Below the pieces are notes generated by a model. It searched no databases. It saw only the letters and a program-made list of their open reading frames with translations, and had not been told where the DNA came from. Shown piece by piece: positions 1 through 9,488 of a DNA stretch of 64,000 nucleotides. Numbering within the stretch: the stretch's first letter is position 1; the number at the start of each line of letters is the position of its first letter. The position numbers and the translations under genes were made by a program. The stretch comes from Astrocystis sublimbata (lineage: Eukaryota > Ascomycota > Sordariomycetes > Xylariales > Xylariaceae), in assembly GCA_022453515.1 (NCBI GenBank), contig JAJNNY010000048.1:124001-188000 (forward strand). The letters run 5' to 3'.

Positions 1-1038
1 GGGCGATGGAGGAGACACTCCTCTCAGACACAGAGGACATGGTTTAGACTCAGAGTAGCATTTTTTCCACAGATTGCCAAGGTCGATAATAGAAGATTGT
101 TACATCTTGTATAAGAAGTGGTGCTTGCTTCAGATGATGCTGCCCAGTTAATAACGAAATTTTTCTGGAAAATAAAGGTGTGAAGCTGTATTCGAATTGT
201 ATGTGTGAAGGAGGAAATGGCGGTGATCGATGGTTTGTTTCTTTTACCCCAATTCAGCTCGATTCATTGTGTGCGGGTCTGTGCGCCCACCATCCATTGT
301 GCTATTCTAGGCTGCTGTTCTCCGACAAGGACAAGAACCTAGGATACAACTTACAGGCATTGTGTCTGGATTAGTACAAGGAGGATCAGCAATCTCCTTC
401 TATTGGGAGTATATCCAAATGTGTGAGCAGAATACTTCTCGGACAATGTGTAACTCGATCTGGCTTCAAAAGCCTGAGTGAGTTGATGTGGTTGTATACT
501 TTGGCAAGTTCATATGAGTTTTAGAAGACTGCGCAGAAGTAATTTATCGATTTTCCCTCGTGGCGAGTATAAAGGTATCGTGCTGTGTTGTCTACTCTTT
601 CCCCTCTTGAAGATATTGCAGTATCACAAGGTTAGCTACTTAAGTATCTACTCCCTAAGCTTCATGCTGTGAACAAAAGGATTGTCGCCGAGGACCAGCA
701 TGCAGTGTTTCGTTAGTGGTAGGTAGGTGAATATTAGTAAATTGCAGCAATTGACACTGCTCTCTATCTCGAGAATTTGTCGTGAGACGTCTTCCTATGC
801 AGATGTTACAACTCATCGCATTGCTTTCTTGCGCTGTTTGCTGCTAGCCATATGATAGCAATATCTAAGTAGCTTTACGTCCTTCTTTCTTTCTCCCCCC
901 CTCCTTTCTCACTGCCTCTTTAACTTCCTCTAGATATTCGATGATGCTTAATCGTGCATGAAATGGCAGGAAATCACCAAACCAGAGCAAAACAGCTCCC
1001 GCGACTACCAATCCCTTAGCCTTGGGTAGGTAACTAAC
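1..1038. other. Intergenic, no gene seen
   Basis: No convincing coding frame on either strand. The only open frame above 60 codons (180-374) lacks family features. The stretch probably holds the 3' flank of a gene outside the window and the 3' UTR of the polymerase subunit gene that ends at 1039. Confidence 0.6.
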
Positions 1039-2659
1039 TCACTTCTTCGAGAAGAAAGACATGATATTTCCCTGTCCAGCCTGTCCGCCTTTTGCAGCAG
1101 CGCTTTTCTTCCCCTTCCCACCACCAGCAGCTGGTTCCGACTTGACAGCTGCTGCTGCTGTCGTTTCCTCCTGCTTCGGCTTCGGCTTCACCTCGATCTT
1201 CGGTTTCGGCGGTGGCGCCTCGTCTTCGGAGAAGGACTCCCACCCTTGCTCCTGGATGGTGACGAGGTATCCCTTCTCGTCCATGATCTGCTTCTTCTTC
1301 GTCACGCGACGCCGCCCCCGTCTTCGGCCCGCGACGACCTCTTGCTCCTCCTTCTCGTCTGATTCTTGCTTCCCGTTGCCACCCTTAGCATCTGTCTCTA
1401 CCTCCATCTCCGCCTCCACCTCCGCTTCCGGCTCCGGCTCCGGCTCATCATCCATCGGATCCGCCTCCTCCTTCTCTTCTTCTTCTTCATCGCTCTCCTC
1501 CATCATTGCTTGCAGCTCCGCCTCGCGGGCCTTGCGCGCTGCCCGCGCCGTGCCGCTAGCCTCGTCCGACGTCTTCTTGACGCCCTCCATCGGCTCCGTG
1601 GAATCGTCCTCGCCGTCATCGGACATGGCTCCCGTGGCTTCTTCTTCCTTTTTATTCTTCGCAGGAACTTCCTCTGCCTTTTTCAACTTCTTCGGATTCG
1701 CAGCCGCCTTGGCGAACATCTGCCCGATGCCCGAAGACCCCTGCCGCTTCAGCGACGCAGCGGCCGGCACGGGCTTCTTGGCCGCGGCCGCTGCAGCGAG
1801 TCGCTCGGCGGCGGTTTTCGGCTTCGGTTTCTCTGGCTCTGGCTTCACGGCGGGCGTTGTTGTTTCTGGTTTGACGACGGCAGGCTTGGGAGAGGCCTTG
1901 CGCCGCTCGCGCCGCACCATGCTGTGGTTGACGATGGTGCCGTAGATCTTGGCGGGCTTGAGGTCGCGGTCGGGCTTGCTGAGCTTCTTGACCTGCTTGC
2001 CGACGTCGGTGAGGATCTGCAGGTCCTTGAGGGGGTGTGGCGCCAGGCTGTAGACGTGGATGGCGGTCACTTCGGTGTATTGCGATAGTGCCTCTGTGGG
2101 GGTGTGGTGTGTTAGTCGAGTGCAGTCTAGTCCAGTCTGCTATCTACTGAAACTCATAAGTTGAAAATGAAAACTCACCATCTAAATCCTCTTGCCTCAC
2201 CAAAGACAGCGTGTAGCTAGGCACCATATCGATATAGGGAGCGTCAAATGCATCATCCACGGACATCTGCGAGTCGGTCATCTCGACGTCTTCGCCGTCC
2301 GTCTCCGGCTTGGCTGGTCTGCTGCTCTTGGTGCCGTAGACGACGTAGGTCGCATAGACGGCGCTGGGCTTCTTCTCGTTCTGCCATTTGTGGAAGTCGT
2401 AGAGCATTCTGCAAGCCCGCCATTAGTGTCTGTCTGCAGGGTGTGAGAGTAGCGAGATCCAAGGTCGTAGTGATAGAAAGGGATGAGCTTACTCTTTCGC
2501 ACGGTTTACATGGATGCCTAGAGCTCGGCTCAGCAGGCGATATGTGACCTGAGCGGTAAGTTAGTAGGGCAAGCATCGGGCATATTGGGACGCATGGCAA
2601 CTTACGAGCTGGTCCTCGGTGAAGAGCTTCTGGGCCAGATATTGTTTGTAGTCGTCCAT
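1039..2659 (-). CDS. cdc27: DNA polymerase delta third subunit (Cdc27/POLD3/Pol32 family)
   Basis: Non-catalytic subunit of replicative DNA polymerase delta; it links the polymerase to PCNA and supports strand displacement and translesion synthesis in the nucleus. Four exons on the minus strand (2659-2606, 2548-2493, 2408-2179, 2093-1039) separated by GT..AG introns of 57, 84 and 85 nt; joined they give 464 codons. The N-terminal ~150 residues form the conserved fold that contacts the second subunit (MDDYKQYLAQKLF at the start). The middle is a long charged, low-complexity Lys/Glu/Ala region, normal for the family. The last residues, QGNIMSFFSKK (about 454-464), are a canonical PCNA-interacting PIP box (Q-x-x-I-x-x-F-F). 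The start at 2659 is the first ATG that joins in frame to exon 2. It is divergent from RAD18. The long antisense open frames at 1061-1945 and 1366-2088 are compositional shadows. Confidence 0.93.
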
Positions 2660-3388
2660 TTTGAAGGACTCGAGGGAGTGGTTGATTATAAATTAGAAGA
2701 GTGCATGAGGGCGTAGCATACGAGAATATGTGTGCTTTCTCTGATCTTTTGTTGACTGTTCTGAATTTGGGGCTTTCGGGCTGGATATTTTGGATGAGAT
2801 TCGGACTCAGAGCAGTCGTCGAGTCAGTAACTTTTGGTGGTTGATGAGCGCGTTCCGACGGGCTGGACGCGTTAAGTGGTGGGGCACATGCTAGTAGACA
2901 GGCATCCAGTCTGCGGGTGACACCCCTGTCCGGTACTGGCTCTCCCATAGCAGGTGACGTGTCGGCAATGCCTGTGTCCGCAGGTCAACAATGTACTATG
3001 TCGAGAGAAAGATGTACCTGTAGGATCTGGCTTACAATTAGACTCGCAAGCGTACCTAATTCTGACCCCTGCAGGATGCGCATGTACATTTTCGGGTAGG
3101 CGCGTTCAACGCCATTGAAAGACGTGAATGAACATCCCTTGTGCAAAGTCAATTGTTGTCTTTGAGCCAAACAGTCTCTTACATGTACATACAAACCTGA
3201 AAGGCGTCAAATTCGCGGCGAGACCGCAGCGAAGGACACCACGACTGCTGGAAACATCATACCAACCACAGACACTACCAAATACCCGAAACCCAAGCGA
3301 TCCTTTTCACCTCAGCAACTACACCATTCACACGATTCAACGTACCGGACCACGCCTCAGGCTTGAGACACCTACCTCGACGCCCACG
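2660..3388. promoter_or_regulatory. Divergent promoter between cdc27/POLD3 and RAD18
   Basis: This 729-nt region separates the start codons of two divergent genes that both act at PCNA. It holds one perfect ACGCGT (MluI cell-cycle box) at 2867-2872, and GCGCGTT-like sites near 2848 and 3100. MCB boxes bind MBF in fungi and drive G1/S transcription of replication genes; that this one works here is inference. The RAD18 frame stays open upstream to an ATG at 3128. Confidence 0.5.
2867..2872. promoter_or_regulatory. Candidate MCB (MBF) site ACGCGT
   Basis: A perfect, self-complementary ACGCGT hexamer about 210 nt upstream of the cdc27 start codon and about 520 nt upstream of the RAD18 start. It matches the MBF consensus. 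A single hexamer can occur by chance. Confidence 0.4.
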
Positions 3389-4915
3389 ATGCCCAACGAC
3401 GGCTTCGACAGCGTCGCTGACTCGACGGACTGGCTCACCACCCCTCTCTCGGGGCTCGCCGCCGTCGAAGCCGCCCTGCGCTGCCAGATCTGCAAAGACT
3501 TCTACCGCACGCCCATGTTGACCTCGTGCAACCACACCTTCTGCTCGCTCTGCATCCGCCGCGCCCTCTCCTCCGACGGGAAATGCCCCTTATGTCGCGC
3601 GGGCGAGCAGGAGATGAAGCTGCGCAGCAACTGGTCCATGGAGGAGGTCGTTGCCGCCTTTACGAATGCGCGAGCCCAAGTCCTTGGGTTTGCGCGCCAG
3701 CCACCACCGCCGCCACCGCAGACTCAGACGAAAAGAAGAGTCGATGATGTGATTATGGAGGACGAGGAGGACGGGGACGGGGATGGGGATGGGGATTATT
3801 TGCCGATGGGCAGTGCACACGATAGCAGCGGCCAGCAGCGCTCGAGCAAGAGGTTGCGCTCCTCTGCGCGCACAAGCAACACGCGGAGCATGGACGAGAT
3901 GGGGCGCCAGGAAGCGTATATTCCCGAGCCCGAGCCTGACGACGGGCTAGTCGCGTGCCCCATCTGCTGGCGGCGCATGAAAGCCGTGCAAGTCGACCGC
4001 CACATCGACACCTCGTGTCCGGGCGAGGCTCAACCCGATCCTCCACCAGTGCGGCGCGGTCCCGGCAGACCAAGGACGAAACCCAGCGTCTTCGGGCCTA
4101 CAACTACAACTACAACTACAATAAATACAGCAACATCAACGCCATTCCCGTCCTCAACAACAACCACACCCCACCCACACCCCCCTCCCGACCGCCTCCC
4201 AGCCCTCAACTACTCGATGCTCAAAGACGCCCAGCTCCGCCGCGAACTCAACGAGCAAGGATTATCGACGAGCGGGAACCGCGCTCTGCTCGAGCGCCGG
4301 CACCGCGAGTGGGTCATGATCTGGAACGCGAACTGCGACTCGCAGCGGCCGCGGCGGCGGGCGGAGCTTTTTCAGGATCTAGATGCGTGGGAGCGTACTT
4401 TTGGATCGCGTGCTCAGGGGGTCGGAGGTGCTGGGTTTTCGAGAGGTGGAGGTGGAGGTGGAGGGAGTGGGCAGCAGATCCGTGACAAGGACTTTGATGG
4501 CAAGGCGTGGGCGGCCCAGCATGATAGTTCGTTCCAGGATCTGATTGCGAATGCGAAGAGGTCGAGGGCGTTGGCGAATAAACCTAGGGATGATGATGAA
4601 AAAGAGAAAGAGAAAGGGATAGGGGGAGGGGAAGGGGGTGGCCAAAAGGTAGAGAATGCGGTCGACGGGACAGGGGCAGAGATAGGGGCAGCTTCGACGT
4701 CGAGGCCAGATGAGGATATGGACAAGGACAAGACGGCGCAGGCGCAGCCTAGGGTGGGTGAAGTTCCGAATACATCGGATTCGTCGGGTACAGACGCTTC
4801 AGGAGGGAAGAGGGTGGTGGTCGATCTGATAGACGTAGCAGACCTTCCGCCAGCGGTGAAAAGGTTCAACGTGGTAGAAGAAAAGGAAAGGGGCAACGAG
4901 GCGTTGCCTATATGA
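3389..4915 (+). CDS. RAD18: Rad18 postreplication-repair E3 ubiquitin ligase
   Basis: With Rad6 this RING ligase monoubiquitinates PCNA at stalled forks. The 508-residue protein shows the full family architecture. A C3HC4 RING lies at about residues 32-70, beginning CQICKDFYRTPMLTSCNHTFC. A UBZ4-type zinc finger at about 188-210 reads CPICWRRM...HIDTSC. A SAP DNA-binding segment follows at about 270-315 (YSMLKDAQLRRELNEQG). A Rad6-binding region is expected after the SAP but cannot be pinned by eye. The C-terminal third is Gly/Asp/Lys-rich and low complexity. The start at 3389 places the RING at the usual short distance from the N terminus; an upstream in-frame ATG at 3128 would add 87 unconserved residues and is disfavoured. 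No intron is needed. Neurospora uvs-2 is the corresponding gene. Confidence 0.95.
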   Translation: MPNDGFDSVADSTDWLTTPLSGLAAVEAALRCQICKDFYRTPMLTSCNHTFCSLCIRRALSSDGKCPLCRAGEQEMKLRSNWSMEEVVAAFTNARAQVLGFARQPPPPPPQTQTKRRVDDVIMEDEEDGDGDGDGDYLPMGSAHDSSGQQRSSKRLRSSARTSNTRSMDEMGRQEAYIPEPEPDDGLVACPICWRRMKAVQVDRHIDTSCPGEAQPDPPPVRRGPGRPRTKPSVFGPTTTTTTTINTATSTPFPSSTTTTPHPHPPPDRLPALNYSMLKDAQLRRELNEQGLSTSGNRALLERRHREWVMIWNANCDSQRPRRRAELFQDLDAWERTFGSRAQGVGGAGFSRGGGGGGGSGQQIRDKDFDGKAWAAQHDSSFQDLIANAKRSRALANKPRDDDEKEKEKGIGGGEGGGQKVENAVDGTGAEIGAASTSRPDEDMDKDKTAQAQPRVGEVPNTSDSSGTDASGGKRVVVDLIDVADLPPAVKRFNVVEEKERGNEALPI

Positions 4916-5250
4916 CCATCATCCCGAGGGAAGCAATAATTACAATAATCTTAGTCTATTACTTAGTGTGTAGATTTCTAATGACGATGTATATGTTTGC
5001 GTATGGATATGGATGGATATAGACAGGCAAGCGGACAAGACGAGGATTCGTTTGACCCGGCACATACATATATATATATGTACCTATTAATCTAAGATGA
5101 CGCGCTGCTTTTTGCGCTGCCGGCTATGTATGTATGTCCAGGCATGTACAACACCGACCGGTCGATTCTTCGGTGTCTGCTTCCGTCTAGGTAGGTAAGG
5201 TAGTAAGGTATTCGTATCTCATCTAATCATAAGTAAAGTAATCCCGTCCG
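4916..5250. other. Convergent 3' intergenic region
   Basis: 335 nt between the stops of RAD18 and the Chm7-like gene. AT-rich, with a short TA run near 5070-5082. It presumably holds both 3' UTRs; no gene is seen. Confidence 0.6.
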
Positions 5251-6823
5251 TCAATTCGCCGCCTCCAGATGCATACCACTCAGCACATTCGCCGTCTCCG
5301 TAGCCGGCGTCTCAGCCCTCTTCTCCCCTTCTCTTCCCTCTCCTTCTCCCATCTTAACAGCCCCAGGCGTAGGCCCAAGCCTCTCCAACTCAGCCAACTT
5401 CCTTCTCGTCTCCTCGGCCTCCCTCGCCTCGTTCCTGACGCGCTCAGCCTCCTCTTCCTTCCTCTGCTCCTCGGCCAACATAGCCTCGAACTCATCATCG
5501 ACCTCTTCCTCCGCGACGACGCCGCCACCGACCTCGGCAATCACGTTGCCCACCTCGTCGACCTCGCCCATCTGCTCGCGCAGGTCGTCCAGCACGGCAT
5601 CGACACGGTCCGCGCCGCCGACTTGCGCGTTCAGCGAGCGCAGCACGCCCGTCGACGACGCCATCACCTTGACGAGCGCCACGTTGTCCGAGGCCTGCTG
5701 GATCTTGTTCGCGACTTCTTCGAGCTGTGCGAGCGTCGTGTGCCGCGTGGCGAGGTTTGCTTCGGCCTGCTTCTTCGACTTGAGCGCTGCGAGGGCCGAC
5801 ACGCGGTTCTTGCGCTGCACGGCGTCAAGCGCTGCGATGGAAAGCTCGTCGACGCGTCGGGATAGAGCCGAGGTTTGCTGCGTCAGGGACGAGATCAGCT
5901 CTTTTAGGGAGGCGATGGCGGAGTCTTCTTGGGTTATCGCGGAGGTTTCGGAGGTTTCGGAGGAGTCGCGGATCCGGATCGTGTTTCCGTCGGTGGCGAT
6001 CAGGCCCTTGTCGCGCGAGAGGTACGTGATCAGGACTTCGAGGTCGGTGTCGGAGAGTTTCTGGGTCTGGGTCTGGGCTCCTTCTGTCTTTCTCTCCTGC
6101 TTTATCTCTCCCCCTTGTTTTGCTCCGCCAGCTCCTTCTAACAACCGCCCCTCAAACGTCCGCCGAAAGTGCGCCGCCGAGTATATGCGCTCGAAAGGCG
6201 ACGGATCCACCGCAGTCGTAGCAGAGGCGAAGGCATTCGCGAGAATCTCGAGATTCTGCATCAGCACCAGCTGGTCCTTGGGCAGGGCATCGCCCGGGTG
6301 TCCGCCGAGCCCGACCTGCCGCAACGCCCAGCCGGCAACGGCCCACGAGACACTGCCCCACGAGGACGGCGCGTGCACGATGCTCTGCGTCGCCTTGCGG
6401 AACTGCGCCAGCGGCAGCATCTGGCCTTCGGCCATGGCGTCCTGCAGCGCGCTGCCCAGCGCCAGCGGCCGCCCGAACTGCTTCGACTCGAGCGACCGCA
6501 GAAGCGCGTCGTCGACGCATAGAATCACGTGGTGTTGGTGATTCGAGTGCCCTGCGAGCACGGCCGCGCTGAGACCGCGCTTCCAGGCTGATACGTTCGC
6601 TGCGAAGCCATCGGGGTTGAGGGTCCGTTGGGGCCGGAAGTCGGAGTAGAGGGAGGGGAGGCGGGCTCTGTTTTGTGGGAGGGGGAGGGTTAGATTGCTG
6701 GTTTGATTGATTGCTTGTGATGGAGATGGGTGGGATGGGATGGCGTGGAATGGGTTAGGATGGCATCACTTACTTTCTGAAATTTGGGTCGGTTTGTAAC
6801 AGGTAATCGAGTAGTTCGCTCAT
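5251..6823 (-). CDS. CHM7: Chm7/CHMP7-like SNF7-family ESCRT-III protein
   Basis: ESCRT-III-related protein; Chm7/CHMP7 acts in nuclear-envelope sealing and quality control. Two exons on the minus strand: 6823-6774 (starts MSELLDYLLQTDPNFR) and 6667-5251, joined over a 106-nt GT..AG intron, giving 488 codons. The N-terminal half (about 1-240) fits the tandem winged-helix region of CHMP7: conserved Trp residues, then a segment reading LSDTDLEVLITYLSRDKGL. The C-terminal half has the long helical SNF7 core (about 260-410) with heptad-like Leu/Ala spacing, an acidic stretch EEEVDDEFEAMLAEE, and a Glu/Arg-rich coiled coil. Length agrees with fungal members. A more general SNF7/Vps20-like assignment is the alternative, but the N-terminal extension favours Chm7. 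Confidence 0.82.
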
Positions 6824-8567
6824 GATGGAAAATGCGTAAACGGGTATGTTCTGTTCTGGCGTTTCGCTGCGTGGAGGGCAGGTTGCTGCCAGTTGTGTGA
6901 ATGGCAAGATCCGAGGAGGAAGACGCGTGTTGATCGTCGGAGCTTTATCAGCCCAACGTCACTTTTCAAGCTATCACATGCAGATCAATAGATGCCTGCA
7001 GTACCTCAGGGAGTGGCGCACTGTGCGTATATAGAGCTTTTAGTCAGTGATTGAAGTACATTCACACTGTGTGTGTAGTGCGCACTTGAATGAGTTCTTC
7101 CTCAGTTGAGTTCCTTATACATAAGTACGGTAGGTAGTTACGTAGATGAGAAGAATATCGTTGACCTAGATCTAGGCATTTCTGGTGATTTTAGAAGAAC
7201 TTATTCTCGTATACTTGTCGGTGGAATGTTTCCACGTAGATTTCAGATACGATGTATTCTATCCAAAATGTGGTTGGTACGCTACACGATATTTTACTAA
7301 CATCCCCAATCCAAAGGGGTACTACTTATCACCTCGAGATGCCCTGGTTCACTTCCTTTTACAACCTTCTTAGCTGCTATTAAATCATTTCCAAGCTTAT
7401 CAAATTCATAAGGCTCTGATCAAATCTCATAAAATGAGATGCGAAATCACTTCGTATATTACTACATCGGTTTTCTTGCTCATTGCCAACCGCTTGATCA
7501 GCATGACTTGGTTTGCATGATCACTACCAGGGACCTTGTATACCACTCTGAGTAATAGAGGGGGCGTAGGGTCCTGGTACGAGTCCTTTGTGTCCATGGC
7601 AACATTATAAATAAAATGCCGTTTGGTAACTGACAGCTCACTCAGTTGTGTTCAAAGTCGTCTGTGTAGATCTTCCCTTTTTGGAGAAGACGAGAGACGA
7701 AAGACCGATCGATCTTTTCTTTTGAAGTAGCATGTCACCTATGCAGGGGCTTTCTATACCGGCCTTCTCTTAACAAAGTCGTGACCCAGGTGCTGTCGTT
7801 GTAACCCCCTGTTATCTTCCGAAGATCAAGCTGAGGTTTGGGTTGGTAAGCTTGCGGTTGTCAATATTGCAGTTTTGAGAGCGACTCCGTCGAATCTTGT
7901 TGAACTACCAACTCTTCGATTTTCAGTTATAGCAAATTGTAGCTTGCATGTGGGAGTTTCCATGAAGAAGTGAGGCTTAAGTACTTGATTATTATCAGTT
8001 CTAGAAGAAGTCGGAAGAAGCAAAACCACCTTTCATGAGGCTTGTTCAGCGAATTTTGATCGACAACTCTAAAAGATACTCAAGTAATCAGTTCGAAAAG
8101 TATACCGAACCAATCTCGGGGCTTAGTTATCCAATCGTGCCAACATCCCCCAAAGATATTGGCACGGGTCACAATGCATCATAACAATAGTGAAATGAAC
8201 AAAAATAATGGCTGCTTCAATGATTTGAGAGTCAAATGCAACAGTCTAGATTCTTAGTGAAGGTCTTCACGCAATCGCCAAGAACAGGAGCTACGTAGTA
8301 AGCTGGAGTATGAACTTCCGATTCGGAACGGAGGATCTCCGCAAACCTGCCTACCTACAATATATATGTAAATTGGCCTCTGGCCCACCTTGCATGATAC
8401 AAAACATCTCATATATATGAATATCGAACAAACATATAAATCAGGTGTCCCGGCGTTAATGAAGTGAGGTTATCTACGTCGAGCCCTCCCCGAAAATTTG
8501 CACTGAGACCAACATCAAGTTGTAACCTACCGTAATAATACTCTACCATCTGCTCCCAGTTCACAAG
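6824..8567. other. Gene-poor intergenic region
   Basis: 1.74 kb with only short, unconserved open frames. The right-hand 200 nt should hold the promoter of the NmrA-like gene; the left end holds the Chm7 promoter. Base composition is visibly more AT-rich than the flanking exons. No tRNA cloverleaf or repeat was recognised. Confidence 0.55.
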
Positions 8568-9488
8568 ATGCTCGTCCTCGTAGCCGGCGCCACAGGCAAC
8601 ATCGGGCAGAAGATCGTCGACAGCCTTCTCCGTCGCGGGCACCAAGCGCGCGCCCTAGGCCGCAGCCCCGACAAACTTCCCCCCTCCCGGAAAGCGCAAC
8701 TAGAGAGCTTCGTCACCCTCGGCGCGCACCACGACGTGCCCGCCCTCGAAGCGGCGTGCGCGGGCGTCGACGCCGTGATATGCGCGTACCACGGCGCCGT
8801 GGAGCTGCAGATCGAAGGCCAGCTTCTCCTCCTGCGCGCCACCGAGCGCGCCGGCGTGCGCATCTTCGTCTCGGCGACTTGGAACAGCGACTGGCGCCGG
8901 CAGAGCCTCGGAGACCACGAAGGCTACGACCCTTACCATTGCTTCAAGCGCATAGTCGAGCTGTCTTCGAACATCCGCCCACATTACATCATCTCGGGGA
9001 TCTTGGCCGAGGTGCTCTTCTCCGCCCCGGGACGCATCGAGTTCTCGCCCGCGAACCACGGCATCTGGGACCGTGGGGCCAAGCGCGTTGAGATATGGGG
9101 CGACCCGCAGCGCAAGTGGCAGTGGACGAGCGAGGCCGACTCGGCTGAGTTTGCCGTTGCCGTCACGGAAAGGGAGGGTGCGGCTGACGGAGGGTTCTGG
9201 ACTGTGTGCTCTGGCTACGACAGCCTGGTGGAGATGGCGGACGTCTATGGACGGGCTCGAGGCTTGGAGATGAAGGTTGAGAAAATGGGCGAGGTGGAAG
9301 AGCTCCGCGAGATAGCGCTGGCTGGTCGCGCGAAGGGCCATCCGACTACGATGTGGGACTACTTGGGGTACTTCTACGTGTTGTTCATTGTGGATGGGAC
9401 GTGGGCTCCTGGTCCGTTTGATAATGAGAAGTTGGGCGTAAAGGGGACTTCGCTGGAGGAGTTCCTCAAGCAGAATCCGGATATATGA
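8568..9488 (+). CDS. NmrA-like / isoflavone-reductase-like NAD(P)-binding protein
   Basis: A single-exon 306-residue protein with an N-terminal Rossmann dinucleotide-binding motif, GATGNIGQ (about residues 7-14), directly after a hydrophobic beta strand (MLVLVA). This is the arrangement of atypical short-chain dehydrogenases of the NmrA/PCBER group. The later segment YDPYHCFKRIVELSSNIRPH carries a Lys in the place of the reductase-type catalytic Lys, but no full Tyr-x-x-x-Lys motif is clear. The protein could therefore be a reductase acting on a small aromatic substrate or an NmrA-type redox sensor without catalysis; the sequence does not decide. It stands alone between two gene-poor stretches. 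The ATG at 8568 is directly before the beta strand, as usual for the family. Confidence 0.85.
   Translation: MLVLVAGATGNIGQKIVDSLLRRGHQARALGRSPDKLPPSRKAQLESFVTLGAHHDVPALEAACAGVDAVICAYHGAVELQIEGQLLLLRATERAGVRIFVSATWNSDWRRQSLGDHEGYDPYHCFKRIVELSSNIRPHYIISGILAEVLFSAPGRIEFSPANHGIWDRGAKRVEIWGDPQRKWQWTSEADSAEFAVAVTEREGAADGGFWTVCSGYDSLVEMADVYGRARGLEMKVEKMGEVEELREIALAGRAKGHPTTMWDYLGYFYVLFIVDGTWAPGPFDNEKLGVKGTSLEEFLKQNPDI

Noticed and set aside
1061..2088. Two long plus-strand open frames (294 and 240 codons)
   Set aside because: They are antisense to the polymerase delta subunit gene and have low-complexity Ser or Leu/Arg composition, as expected from its repetitive Lys/Glu codons.
5269..6541. Long plus-strand frames opposite the Chm7-like gene
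   Set aside because: Shadows of a GC-rich exon; Ser/Arg-rich with no family motif, while the minus strand encodes a full SNF7-type protein.
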